Shown here: positions 44,001 to 56,400 of the stretch, one piece after another
How positions within the stretch are numbered: position 1 is the first letter of the stretch
Layout: each line of letters begins with the position of its first letter
Origin: Mesorhabditis belari
Lineage: Eukaryota; Nematoda; Chromadorea; Rhabditida; Rhabditidae
Length of the DNA stretch: 64,000 nt
Reading direction: 5' to 3'
Assembly: GCA_958450365.1 (NCBI GenBank)
Contig: CAUEEP010000724.1
Location: 1,583,501 to 1,647,500, forward strand
Program-made: the position numbers and the translations under genes
Notes under the pieces: generated by a model
Told to the model about the DNA's origin: nothing
Database searches by the model: none
The model's input: the letters and a program-made list of their open reading frames with translations, nothing else

Positions 44001-47000
44001 ATGGACACATGTAAGCCGAAAACACAAACAAGAGCATTTGACGTTCAATTACGAGACGAAAGAGGCCGTCGAACAGATTCAGGTTTGCGAAGAAAATACA
44101 GTTGAACTTCGATGCAACGAATTTGAAATTCTAAAATGTATCCAAAATTTTTGCGTATCTTTCTGCATAGCTTTCTGCATAGCCCAGCCGAATGCAATCA
44201 GTGGCCGTCCAGGGCAGCTATGCAGAAAATTTGAGGTACGTTTTAGGTTTGTTATATCGAAGTTCGATTGTACGAACGGTTAACGATCAAAGTTAATGCA
44301 AAAAGGAGATGGATGGATTAGCCACTAGAGCCACTAGAGCCACTAGAGCCACTAGAGCCACTAGAGCCACTAGAGCCACTAGAGCCACTAGAGCCACTAG
44401 AGCCACTAGAGCCACTAGAGCCACTAGAGCCACTAGAGCCACTAGAGCCACTAGAGCCACTAGAGCCACTAGAGCCACTAGAGCCACCAGAGCACTAGTG
44501 TTTCCTTAATCTTAATTCCTTAATCATTTCCTTAATCTTAGTTTTCATGTTTATTAATCAATTAAGGCAATCGCTAAAGAGCCGATCGTTCGCGGAATTG
44601 CCTCTCGTCAACAAGCCGTTAAAGTTGAGTCAAAAGGGAAATCTGAAGAAAAGCCTCCTCTTCCACCAATCGAGATCACGAAGAAAGCGGAGCCAAAACG
44701 AAAACGACGTTTGAAATATCGAGAGAATTGTGGGTTCTTCTTTTTTTTAAAGATTGAGAGAAAAGCCGATGACTTCATAAAGCTGAAAATTTTCTCATTG
44801 TTATCCTCGCCGTTAGACTTGACTAACGATAAGGATAGTCAAGTCTACTAGCGAGACCTTGATAAGTCCTAATCGAGGCCTTATCAAGGCTTATCGAGGC
44901 CTTATCGAGGCCTTATCGAGGCCTTATCGAGGCCTTATCGAGACCTCGTTCTCGATAAGCTTATCGATAATAGGTAATAGATAATAATCGATAAATTCAG
45001 TAGATTTTCTCGCAACTCAGCTTTTCTGGGGTAATTCGGTGCGCTGAGTACGAATTTTAACATCCAAAATCGCTATTTAAAGTTTCGGACAACTTATCGA
45101 GATCCATGTGCGATAGTCTCGATAACTATTGAGATCTCGATGACTATCGAGAACTCGATCTTGATAAGGTCTCGATAGTCAAGCCTACTTACCGTAAGTT
45201 GATTGAGCTCAGCAATCGTAAGTTCAGCAATCGGTGCAATGCTCAAATCGGTACTACAAAGTGGCGAGCCGAAAACTATTGACGAGGTGGGGAAATTTTG
45301 AACTTTGAAACACTTTGAAAACTATTTTTTTTAGAAATTAAATGAAACAATTGAAAACGTACTTGCGAATGGATTATTGAAAAAGGACGATAAAGAACAA
45401 GATGAAGAGCAAGCTAAAGAAAAGCTGTATGAATCAATTTATCGTGAAAACTTACCGTAAATACTGTAATAGTACCCCACCCCCATAATGACGGTGCGGA
45501 GTGTTGCGTAGTCTAGCTTTGAACGAGTTTTTCTCGACACTGGTTTATGCTACAATCCTCGCTTAGGTATCAAAAAATAGCTGAAATTCAGGGCTATTTT
45601 TTGATACCAAAGATGCATTTTTTGAAAGTACGGGCGCTTTGAAAAAAATGAAATACTAAAAAACTTTTGTGACTACGCGACTGTACGAGAGGGGTGGGGT
45701 ACTATTACAGTATACTATTACAGTACAGACTGTACGAGAGGGGTTGGGTACTATTACAGTATTTACGGTATGTATTTTAGTGATCAGCGAAAAAATGCGG
45801 TTGTCGAAGAGCCACTTTTCAAGTTTTCTGTGAAAGAAGAGATGGTAAAGATGAAAAATTAATCGAATGTCAAAAGTTTTTAGATTTCTGACTCCGAGGA
45901 GCCGTCAACGTCGAAGAATTCCCACTCCGATTCAACAATTTCACTCGGTTCTACCCTTTCTGCGGCTTTTTACGTCGAATATCGAAAAACTTTGAAAGAA
46001 GTGAGTGTTTAAAATTCAATTTCATCGATCAAGCCCTTTAAGGCTTTATCCCATGCTTTAGTCATCAAAAAAAAAAGCCTGGCAGCCGCTAGTTTTCTCG
46101 GACGACAAGCTGGCAGATCTTTTTTAGATCCAGCTTTCACGCCAAAAGAAAAAAAAAAAGGATTTCTCTAAGTGAACTGGCTGAATGGGAAGAGTTTTTG
46201 GGTGGACTTGAAAACTCTCGTTTTCAACCCTCACACCGAAAACCATTAGGGCTGAGGAGGCTGACAGGAAAGAAGTGTCTCTTCCATAGAAATCTCCTTC
46301 CTTTTTTGCCCTCAAAAGGGGGATACCAGTTCTTTCCATTTCCCCTTTTCCACATCCAAATACTGACCTACTGCCCTTTTGCAAGTGCCGAGCCTTTTCC
46401 AGGGAAACCGATCTAAACCTACCTATTTCATTCACAAACTTTCAAAGTTTTTAGTTCGGCTACACGCTTTCGCCCGAAATGGAACAAAGTGGTTGGTTGG
46501 AATGGCTTGTTTATTGCTATTTTGCTAAAAGAACTATTTTCTAAAGCGCAAGCATGCCCAGTTATACCGTATTCCAGGAGGCGAACCGGTACCAGCATTT
46601 TCCGTTTCTACCCTTATTGAAGCGTTCCGCGCTACGGTCAGCCGCGACTACGAAAAGGCGATCAGTTTAGTGCGAAATACTGTGAAGAGTGGTCACGCTT
46701 TTACGGCAGGTATGTCACAAAAGCTACCATATAGTGTATTCCTTCAAAACAATGTTTCCTAAAATGCGGAAATTATCTAAAGTCCACAGGTTTAGCTCTA
46801 GTCTTGTCCTCTCTCTTTTTGTGAGTTTTGGACTAAACAAATCACTTCTAAAAGCTTTCGGCTGAAAATAAACCACCAACTCCTACTGCATTTAGAAATT
46901 ATCAGATCAGTACTAGATCCAAAGTTATATTTACCCAAAAGCCCAAAGTTAACAAAACAAATGAACGTCGTTTTCAGATGATTTGGAGCTCCTCGATCAT

Positions 47001-50000
47001 GTGTTTGCCTGTGTGTTGAACACTTCGCACTATGACGAAACGATGATCGAGGTAATTTGGGCAATCCACTATAGATTAAAAATCTTTAAATTACTTCAAA
47101 CCATTCAATCATCTCCAGACTGTACCTAAAGCTGAAGGGATTTGTGAAATGTGTTTCTAGGTATGCTGGGAATGGATTGAAGCTTTTGAGAGACCGCCAC
47201 GCACCGTCGACGCTCGGGTTGTAGCTGGCAGCACCCTAAGCATCTACTTTGCTTATCATACGGTTTGTTAACTTACGTCAACCTAAACAAACTGATAATT
47301 CGTAAAATTTATGATGACAATGTACAAAAATAACAAGCCGTGTAACAACGAAAGAAAACAGATCCAAGGTAGTTGAAAAGAGCATAGAAAAAATGAGATG
47401 CGCAAATGACCAGCCCAATTTCGACAAAGGATACGAATTAGAAAGCTTAAGAGAATTTTTATAGAGAAGAAAAATTACTTTTTTCCGGCGGTAGCAAAAG
47501 CTTTTTGAATTTGTTCTTGCATCTCGGAGAGTTTCTTCTGTTTATTCTTTGTCTTCACCGTCGAATCGGTCAATTGATCTTCAACTCGTTTTCTAAAAAT
47601 TGGAATGAGAATAATTTGTTTGTGAAATTAAAAACCTATAAATGGTTTGGGTTGCTATAGTAGTTGGGGGAGGCAGTTTGTAAACATCGGTTTTTTTGAA
47701 ACTTTCCACTAGTTTTAAAAACTTTTTACGGGGTAATTAATTGCACTGAATCCATTGAAAGCATTTATAAACCATTCTGAACAACTCTTATGCCAGTTTG
47801 AGCAGCAATTTCAAGCCTTCAAGAGCGGCTCTATTTCCACTGGGTTTAGAGGAATCGAATTAAGAGGCTTAAAACCTAGGTAACTGCTTAAAATAGCTAG
47901 AAAACAGTTACTAAAGCTTAAATACATACCAAATCAAGAATATACGCCGTTAAAAACCTAGAAGCGAAACTTAGTGCGCTCTAAGTCAATAGAGATGAAT
48001 GTACACAACTTTTACGTATTCTTCAAAAGACAAACCAAGTTCTAAATTTTAAAACAAAACTCACGTCTCTCCTTGAATATATTCCAGTCGTTTCTCTACT
48101 TGACTCCTAGCTTCGGCAAGTTCAACCTTAAAAGTAATAACTCGATATACTCTAAAGTAATACCAACCTTCACTAAAACGGCACCAATCAGCTTGAAAAC
48201 CTTCGATTCATCACCCAAAAGATCGAGTTCCTAAACGAAAACAAAGTTTTACTTTTAAAAGACAAAACAAACTTCTTTGACCATTTGATTCTCGGTAAGC
48301 TGACTTTCTAGCGTTTGTCGGTTGGCCACGTACTTTTCACGATCTAAAAAGAGATGATTAGTCAAATAAACACAAGTTACCAGTTTAAAGTTGTAAATTT
48401 AGTCTTAAACTTAACTAACGCGGCATGCTAGCAACTTTAAACGTACTTTATCTTTAAACTGAACTCCCACCTTTCTCCAATTGTTTAAAGGCGGCGATTT
48501 CTTTCTCGAATTCTCCTCGTAGAGTATCGAGCGACATCTTTACCTGTAATTAATAACTGTATCATATTCACAAATTAAAATTAAGTAAATAGAGTTAAAG
48601 TTTCAATAATTGCGTTAAAAACTAAGCATCACAAACTAGCAGATCAATTCAGCAAAAGAGATCGAATCACATTTTATACAACTAAACAAGCTAAATAAAT
48701 TAGGCAACACATAAAAGTCATCGTTTAAATAAATTCCTTTTTACTGAATCCTTTGTTTGATCGGCTCGTCGCACATGTATCAATCCTCGTTTCTCCAACT
48801 CTTGCGTGGACGGGAAATCGACTTCCCAGTAATGTTCAGGTGTTGGCGGGAGTGGTTTCTCCACGTAGCGATGCCTCGATATTTGATTCAATCTTTTCTT
48901 TCGCTCTTCCGGACTCAACTCGAGTGCGTTGTAGTAGCCTGAACAGCACGCACAATCTGTTCCATGCATCAATGCTCGGTCCTCTCGCTTTCGTATCACT
49001 TGTCCGTCTCGCAATCCACGTTTCTTCAAAATCTCCGTCCTTTCATTCACTTTTTGCTCGGCTTTACTCTTTGCCCGCTGAGACTCGTCGGATTGCGCCC
49101 GTCGTCTTAAACTTTGACTAGAAATTGACGGCTTAGGTGAGCAAATTTGTTCAAATACAATTTCCGGTGACGGAGATCGTAATTTTCTCGGTAAAGAATC
49201 TCCTCGAATCTTCAAATCCTGCTGATACGTTGGTGGTGGGGTGGGCAGAAAGGAGAGATTCGTTTCACCGGCAACTTCCTTTCGTATCGGTGATATCATC
49301 ACAAAAGGGTCACCACTTATTGTCAACTGCGGCCGATTTGGTGTTGATGAGAGTGGAGGAAGAGAGCGATCCATTGAAACGTCAGGGATTCCCAATAAAA
49401 TCTCCTCGTTCTCGTCGGCGAATAGATCTTGACTCTTGTTCAACGTCGTGTTCTCATTGAGTGCCCTCTTTATTGACGATAATCGGGAAGTTGATGAAAG
49501 GTTTTCGAAAAGATCAGGGCTGCCGAATGAGTGATCGTTTAGATGGATATGTTGTCGTTGAGGCGAGAGAAATAAATCCTCCGATGATACCTAAAGTAGA
49601 ATTATTATTGACAATTTATGAAGTATTTCAAGTTTCAAGAATTATACAGTCGTCAAAAAGTCTTGACCGGTCAGTGTTCACTTTGTCCATAGATCACATC
49701 CAAATATATTGACCACAAATAGTTTTATGTAGCATTTCCAAAGGTTGTTAAAATTAACGATTTAGCTTTTTTGATATCCTTTGAACCTTTGAACTTTGAG
49801 TTTTATGATCGAAAAACCTTATTTGAGCATGATTTTTAAAAATCTGTATTTCAAGAATGAATGGATCCCATTGAAAGCGGTTTCAATTATAATGGCATTG
49901 GATCGTCTATTACTTATTTATTAATTTTGTTCTGGCGAAAATGAAAGGCTACTGGCAGTTTTGAAGCCTTATAGAAAATCTGAGAAAAGGACCTTACCCT

Positions 50001-53000
50001 CTTATGCAAAAGTAGCTTGAAAAATTCTATTTAGAGCGATATCGAAAATCTAAGAATATCATCTTAAAGGTCTCACAAAATACTAAAAAAAACTAATTAG
50101 GATCGATTTATTTGAATGCGATCTAACGGGGGAAAAATGAGAAAACATTGACCAGTCAAGACTTTTTTAACGACTTCTAACGACCACGCGCTTCAAAGCT
50201 TAAATTCAAATGATTTTACCTAGGAACAAATTGCCATATCTTGTTTATCCGTGAATCAATGTTTTTTTAGCTTAATGACTGAAAAATGACATTAAAGCTT
50301 ATAAATGTATCAACAATAAGCATAAGATATAGCAATTTGCGCAAAAACCTTTGCAAAAAGGATAATCATTAAAATCTAACAACTACTTATAAGTAATTTT
50401 AAGAGCAATTTATCAATGGTCTACTAATCTATGTTTACTTGCACTAATCTTTATAATTAAAGAAAGTCCAACCTTGATGAGACTTGTCGTCGAATGGAGT
50501 GGCTTTTTGATGGGAGATCTCGTCACATCAAGCACGGACTCCTCATCATTGTCCATTTAACTAAAAGAAAAACATTAATTTTGAAAAGTAACGTTAAACG
50601 AATGAGTAAAATGAGCATGATGATAGCAAAAGCGTCAAATTTTTCAAGTGTTTTAGTCAAAAAAAGAGCTTCAACAGAGTTTTACAACCTAGTTTCACGG
50701 AAGCACCGTGTGAAAAAGTGTAAAAGAAAGCTAAAAACTTGAAAGCTACAAATTTTGCTTTTGCTATAACTTCTATTAGTGAGCATGAGTTTAAATATCG
50801 AGAAATGAAATGAAAAACGGCAAATGGCGCAAATTGGTTGATTGTTATTTGTATTTGCGTGTACTCTACGGGTTATTCTCTTCATAAAAGTGTTAGTTTT
50901 AAAATAAAAGTTTGAAAAAAAATGAAAATGAATTCTCGATTTCTATGGAAATTTTTATAATTTCAGATCTGTCGAGTACAAGAGCGTATGCCGAAAAAGC
51001 CGAACTATGTAGAGATTCGACGCAAAACATGGAATAAAATCATTGAAAGTTTCGAGTGAGTGCATAAGTATTTGGAGTGATTCTAAAATGTGTACCAGCT
51101 TACCGTACTCTAATAGAACGCCATAATAAGGGGCGTACAGTCTCGTAGTCTAACTTTGAACGGCCGGTTCTCCGCGCTGTTTTATGCTACAGTGTGCTAC
51201 CTGGTGTCAAATGATAGCCCTTGAAATCTAGTATTTTTTGATACCAAAAGTGTAGTTTGGAAAAATCTAGAAGCTGAGAAAAAAATGATTTTCTAAAAAG
51301 AAGTTAGACTACACGCGTTCTATTAGAGTTCTATTTAGTACAATGGCGTTCTATTAGAGTTCTATTTACGGTATTTCAGATACCTGACAGCGTGCGCGAT
51401 CGCTTTATGGAAAGTGGTGGATTTGGACCGTTTGGAGATGCTGGTGAATTGGAGCTATTTGGCATTACAATTTTCGGATGTTTGCGATGACGAGACACTG
51501 ATGAAATTAAAGGTGAATAGGCTTAAAGCAGGGAGATTTGTAAATTATCGTATCGTCGTACTGTCTTTCATTACCTACAGTGTTTTCTAAAAGGTCGATA
51601 ATTTGAAAAGCTAATCTTTCTTCTAGATCTTGTCCGTTCGACTTTTTGATCTCATTCGATTCACAGTTTGATTCCTCATCGAATGAGATCAATTAAGTTA
51701 ATCGGACAATATCTAAAAGAAGGATTAGCTTTCTAATTATCCAAGGATTGGCTGTAGCTTTCTAAATTATCCAAGTTTTAAAAAGCGCTTTACTGTATAG
51801 TAGACTTGTAACAAAAATATCTGTCGGTCCTTTTTTGCCGTTGTTTTTGTTTTTTTCTCAGCACCAACTATTCGACTTTGACTATTTTGACTATCATTCG
51901 ATGCAGAAAAAAATTGCGCGTCAAATGATACAGAAATTAACTTAAAATGTAATATCTAGGCAAAGTTGTTGGCGAAAAACCTAAACCACAACTATTATGG
52001 GTGGGGTTTAACCGCTTGCGTCATAACTTTGCATGGATATTACATTTTAAGTTAATTTTGGTATTATTTGATGCGTAATTTTATTCAGCATCGAATGATA
52101 GTCAAAATAGCCAAAATCGAAGAGTTGGCGCTGAGAAAAACCTTACATCGCCAACGGCAAAAAGGACCGGCAGATTTTTTCGTTACAAGTCTACTATAAA
52201 GTAATCTTTTCTATTGCAGTAATTTTTAGCTAGCCAAAGACGAGGTGAGCGAGAATTTATGCGCCACAGTGCTGCTTGAGAATGGGCATTTGGTCGGTGA
52301 GCGGGCGGCCACTTTGGAGAGAAATCTCGTCGACACGGCACTCCGAAAGGGAACATCGATTGCTAGGGTAATTCGATCAGAAGAATATATATTATATATC
52401 ATATCAGATTTAGATTTTTATCCGATTTAGCCTCAACAATAGTTTTAACAATTGCTGCGTTGATAAATCATATTTTTGAGAGTTTTTGATGCAATTTGGG
52501 GTACATAAAACTAAAACTTAGTACACTTTACTTAAAAAAATGGTCAAATTCCGCAAAAGTTACGGGGTTTTGGTGCGGCTTTTGCTTCTGACCTTGTTTT
52601 TGATATAAAAAAAACGATTTAGTGCAAACACACATCAAAAACTGTCAAAACATGATTAACAATGCAGCAATTGTTAAAACTATTGTCGGAGTCTGAATCG
52701 AATAAAAATCTAAATCGAATATAACATAATCCAGAATAAATCATGAATTCATGGGGGTGGGACAAATGCAACCTTTTTTTGCGCACCCGGACATTTGCGC
52801 ACCTTTTTTCGAGTTTTAAAAAATCTCTAAAAGCTAATATTAACCAATTTCTATTCAAAAAGTTGTTTTTCTAGGTAATTTTAGGGCGTAGAATTCAAAT
52901 TTTGACATATCAGAGCTTCTGGAACCAATTTGAAAGACAAAACGGCTAGATCAAATTACAGAAAATTGTCGATCTTTCTCTTTGTATAACTCCGTCCGTT

Positions 53001-53314
53001 CGCTTCCACAAGCTCTGATATGTCAAAATTTCGATTCTACGCCCTAAAATTACCTAGAAAAATAGAAAAACAACTTTTTGAATAGAAATTGGTTAATATT
53101 AGCTTTTTAGAGCTTTTTTAAAACGCGAAAAAAGGTGCGCTAATGGGCTAAGTGCGGAAAAAAGGTGCGCAAATGTCCGGGTGCGCAAAAAAAGGTCGTA
53201 TTTGTCCCACTCCCTGAATTCTTACTAAATCCTGAGCGTTTGCAGATAATGGAGAAATCCAACCCGATCACCGAGTTGCCCACCTCGAAAAAACCGCGAA
53301 TGGCCGACGGATAA
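44001..53314 (+). CDS. Unrecognised 493-aa, likely nuclear protein
   Basis: I do not recognise the family. Exons in phase: 44001-44082, 44183-44235, 44567-44729, 45228-45286, 45335-45456, 45781-45844, 45884-46000, 46455-46508, 46547-46709, 46978-47051, 47161-47262, 50967-51055, 51380-51512, 52230-52367, 53246-53314. The N-terminal third is basic and disordered, with a nuclear-localisation-like KKAEPKRKRRLKYREN. It has several psi-K-x-E motifs (VKVE, VKEE) and a phospho-type ISDSEEPSTS. From about residue 220 it becomes a helical, Trp-rich region (SGWLEWLRKHAQLYRI, CWEWIEAFERPPRTVD, CAIALWKVVDLDRLEMLVNW). The end is basic (TSKKPRMADG). TTTAG lies 5 nt before the ATG. Intron 11 (47263-50966) contains two antisense genes. 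Intron 8 would be only 38 nt. Confidence 0.78.
44312..44490. repeat. Perfect 9-bp minisatellite AGAGCCACT
   Basis: Nearly twenty tandem copies of the 9-mer AGAGCCACT. Because 9 is a multiple of 3, both strands stay open and give false repeat proteins. Intron 2 of the 493-aa gene. Confidence 0.95.
44855..44965. repeat. Minisatellite GAGGCCTTATC
   Basis: About eight 11-bp units in intron 3 of the 493-aa gene, next to degenerate TTATCGATAA-type motifs. Confidence 0.8.
45452..45771. repeat. TIR element family D, copy 2
   Basis: Ends TACCGTAAATACTGTAATAG and CTATTACAGTATTTACGGTA. The right end is tandemly duplicated. The left end overlaps the donor of exon 5 (ACC|GTAAAT), so the element supplies the splice site of the 493-aa gene. 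Confidence 0.75.
47475..48537 (-). CDS. pfd-6: Prefoldin subunit 6
   Basis: Prefoldin is a hexameric cochaperone that hands unfolded actin and tubulin to the CCT chaperonin; subunit 6 is a beta-type member. Exons: 48471-48537, 48273-48343, 48168-48230, 48065-48126, 47475-47592. They give 126 aa against 129 in human. Landmarks are a first helix (LRGEFEKEIAAFKQLEKDRE), the QLTENQMVKEELDLL turn, VFKLIGAVLVK and a C-terminal helix rich in Gln and Lys. The gene lies antisense in intron 11 of the 493-aa gene. AATTACAG lies 6 nt before the ATG, and the CtIP-like stop is only 180 bp upstream, which suggests an operon with SL2-type trans-splicing. Confidence 0.95.
47652..48005. repeat. Second copy of the 33426-33811 TIR element
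   Basis: Starts TGCTATAGTAGTTGGGGGAG and runs about 350 bp nearly identical to 33426-33790, ending at GATGAATGTACAC without the right terminal repeat. It lies in the last intron of the prefoldin gene. Confidence 0.85.
48718..50556 (-). CDS. com-1: CtIP/COM-1/Sae2-like DNA-end resection factor
   Basis: CtIP (RBBP8, Sae2, C. elegans COM-1) activates the MRE11-RAD50 nuclease to start resection of DNA double-strand breaks and to clear SPO11 in meiosis. Two exons, 50473-50556 and 48718-49590, give 318 aa. The N-terminal part is acidic and Ser/Pro-rich with many SP/TP sites (SPTR-like, SSTPNRP, SPSPEIV). The diagnostic C-terminus has a CxC-C cluster (DCACCSGYYNALELSPEERK), RLNQISRHRY, and PPTPEHYWEVDFPSTQ followed by ELEKRG, matching the conserved CtIP C-terminal domain. 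No long N-terminal coiled coil was seen, so it may be short like Sae2. TTTTAG lies 4 nt before the ATG. First gene of the intron-nested pair with prefoldin 6. Confidence 0.9.
51104..51375. repeat. TIR element family D, copy 3
   Basis: Ends TACCGTACTCTAATAGAACG and CGTTCTATTAGAGTTCTATTTACGGTA-like sequence. Shares TGATAGCCCTTGAAATCTAG with the copy at 36165-36675. The right end abuts the acceptor of exon 13. Confidence 0.7.
51585..52205. repeat. Two adjacent hairpin elements
   Basis: Inner pair 51585-51740 (arms AAAGCTAATCTTTCTTCTAGA and inverse), then 51795-52200 (arms AGTAGACTTGTAACAAAAAT and inverse). Both lie in intron 13 of the 493-aa gene. Confidence 0.75.
52408..52720. repeat. Hairpin element
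   Basis: Arms CAATAGTTTTAACAATTGCT and the inverse at 52665-52687, about 100 bp each. Intron 14 of the 493-aa gene. Confidence 0.7.
52753..53213. repeat. Palindromic element family A, copy 3 (new interior)
   Basis: Same outer ends (GGGGGTGGGACAAATGCAAC) and GCGCACC blocks as 996-1401, but a different inner sequence in the arms. Flanked by TGAATTC-type direct repeats (TGAATTCA and TGAATTCT). Intron 14 of the 493-aa gene. Confidence 0.8.
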
Positions 53315-53408
53315 ATTGTGTTTTACCTCTTTATTACAAATAAACTTTTGCACAAGAAAAAAACGGTCATGAAACCAGACTTGAATCCAGAGAAACGAAT
53401 CTTTTATC
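53315..53408. terminator. Shared 3' region of two convergent genes
   Basis: Only 94 bp separate the stop of the 493-aa gene from the KATNIP stop. An AATAAA on plus (53339-53344) and an AATAAA on minus (53330-53335) lie side by side, so the 3' UTRs are likely to overlap. Confidence 0.7.
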
Positions 53409-56400
53409 TCAATCCTCTCTCATCCCGACCTCGAGAATGCCAGTTTGACTTTGACTTGATGCCGGAACTTCTCCGCTGAACACGATCAGATCGTCCACTG
53501 ATACCTAAAATTGTTCAAATTATACTGTTTTCCTCAAAATATTTGCTAAAAGATACAAAACAGAAAAGAAACGACCGAAAATCTCGAAAAATAATATTCC
53601 CAAATGCCTATAATCCCGAAAAACATAATCTCAAATAATCAAAATCGCGAAAAAGTGTTAAAAAATATAGAAGCGCCTTGATTATTCTTTGATTTTTACA
53701 TGCTTTTATGCATTTTTCAAAATGTTTAGTGTTTTTCTAGTGTAAAAAAGCTCAAGGAATACAAAGAAAGTGATTTCAGAATTATTCAAATAGGTTTAGA
53801 CGGTCAAAAACAGCAAAAACTCTTGAAATTTTCGGACTTGAAAACGGTTTTTGCTGTTTTTCACCTACTAAACCTATTCGAATACCTCAAAAAACGCCTT
53901 TTTCATGTTTCACGAGCTTTTTTACGCTAGAAAATATAAAAACATGCATAAAAACAATAAAAAGCATATAAAAATCAAAGCATAATCTAGACGCCCTTTA
54001 ATTTGGTCATTCAGGATTTTTCTATGCCCGCTTTTGATCTAGCTACGGTCTTGTTGGTACTTTTCCAATATCGGGGGAGCGCAAGGAAAATCGGGGGAGC
54101 AAATTTTGCCCCTTCGAAAAATGCATTTCCGGGACCGTATTTTAACTCCAACGTTTTTTTTAAACTTTAACGACGATGCGCTTCTCCGATATTTGTGCGT
54201 CAAGAAATCGACGACAATCGATTATTTCGTCACCAAAGGAGTCATCCAGTCGTGGATTTGCAAATGTGGCGAATCGATGAAAGTCCGCTCAAAGGGAAAA
54301 GATCTATTTCGCTGGGTATGTGACACTTGCGCACGGCGAAAGGTCCCCAAGCATTCAAGAGAAATTCGAGTCGATAACTTTTTGCAACAAAGCAAGCTCC
54401 GGTTCGTCACAATTTTAAATAGGACATATGTAGCTGCCAAAATTTGCTCCCCCGATAGTCCTTCCGCCACGACCAAATCATTTAAACAGCTGAATATCTT
54501 TACATTTGAAGGGAAACTGCCACCAAATCATTTAATGAGCTGAATATCTTTACTTTTGAAGGGAAATTGCCACCAAATCATTCAATGGGCTGAATATCTT
54601 TAAAAGCAGTCATATTTGACTCGGCGCTCGTCATTTTTTGCAATAATTTTCGTTAAAAGTACGGTAAATTTGTAGAGATAAGGAACCAAATTTAGAGAAA
54701 TAAGGAACCAAATTTAGAGAGATAAGGAACCAAATTTAGAGAGATAAAGTTTTCGTTTTAAAAAACGCATAACTCGTGAGAAACACTCTAGTTACGGAAG
54801 CTGGTCAAAACAGCACCGTGTATCTAGTTACGGTCTTGTCTGGCACCTTTTGAAGCAACCCTTTGCACCAACTTACCGAAATATGTCGAACACCCCTCTC
54901 GGGAGTTTTCCGATAGTTATAGATGACGATCTTCGAGACAAAAGTCGGCTCATCGAAAATGAAAAAGATGCGGGCACATCGATTGGGCAGAAGTGGGGTC
55001 AGCCACATGTTTTCTGGTCTGAAATTCGTTGTTTTTGTTAGCAATACTTGCGATTTCAGTATCAAATCTAAAGGTAACTTTCGACAATTATCCACCTTTT
55101 AGAAAAAGTACTTACAAGAAACGAATTATTGCATCTAGAGTACCCGAATTGCCACTCACCTATCCATATCATTTTGCCCATTGATCAGATTATCGCTCGT
55201 TCTCGGATCTCCCTCAACCATCGGGAGGATGTTGATCGACTCCGGGAAAGCGGCTAGATCTGAAAATTTAAGTAATTAGGATAGCTGGATAGCTGGATAG
55301 CTGGATAGATAGATAGATAGATAGATAGATAACTAGATAACTAGATAACTAGATAGCTAGATAGCTAGAGAGCTAGATAACTAGATAACTAGATAGCTAG
55401 ATAGCTAGATAGCTAGATAGCTAGAGAGCTAGATAACTAGATAACTAGATAACTAGATAACTAGATATTTTATGTATGCAGAGATTTTCAAATCTAGCTT
55501 ACTATGTGGTTTTAACTTGAACGATCGATCCTTTCGATCTCTCAACTCGATCCCATTCAATCCAATGTAGAACTCGTCACCCCAAGTGGATAAGAGACGA
55601 AGTTGAAAGATAACTAAAATTGATAATTATCGAAATATCGAAATATCATAATATCATAAAATTTCGATCTAATCGTAAATAATCAAAGTAAATACGGTTT
55701 TTCAAATTCTTACATCCATCAATTGAATGAGTGAGCGGGCGTTGAATGGCTGAACGAGTGGAGAGAAATCTCGTGAACGGGACATCTTGCACAAAATCGA
55801 AGAAGACAAAGCCTGGATTTCTTTTACACTACAAATTCCCCCAAATACATTATTACATGTATTGCACAAGTTTGACAATATTTTAGGCTTTTTCCCATTG
55901 CAAGCACTGGGCTAGGTTTTTCCTTTGCTGTAACGGATCAGTTTGGGTTTATGAATTCTTGGTAATCATTCAAATTAGCTAATCTTATGGTATTGTCAAT
56001 AGCTGAGCTAAATGCTTTTGGTAAAGTACGGGAAAGTACGGGGAAAGTACGGGAAAGTACGGGGAAAGTACGGGAAAGTACGGTAAAGTTACGAGAAAGT
56101 ATCTAGTAATAGAAAGTTATCAAGAGAAAAAGTCAGATCAGTTCTATTGGGTTGGTGAATTGAAAACTGCCGGCTATTTCGCGGGACTCGCAGATAAAAA
56201 ACAACAGCATTGAACCAGCTGAAAGGGGGTTTGGTTACTTCAACATTTCCTCAAATTATTGGGGAAAAAATTATGCTTCCAGCTTTTTATTTTTTGGTAT
56301 TTTTCTTCACTTCTTCTATTGCCTCAACAATCTGCCACCGGGACATATTCGTCATGTCATGCTTCATGAGTTCCTACAAGAGCACAGTGCAGGCTTGGCA

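Noticed and set aside
44293..44509. Repeat-protein frames (poly Val-Ala-Leu, poly Thr-Arg-Ala)
   Set aside because: A 9-bp satellite keeps all frames open; the sequence lies in an intron.
48753..49460. Plus-strand frames overlapping the CtIP-like gene
   Set aside because: They are shadows of a minus-strand exon that has a clear conserved C-terminal domain.
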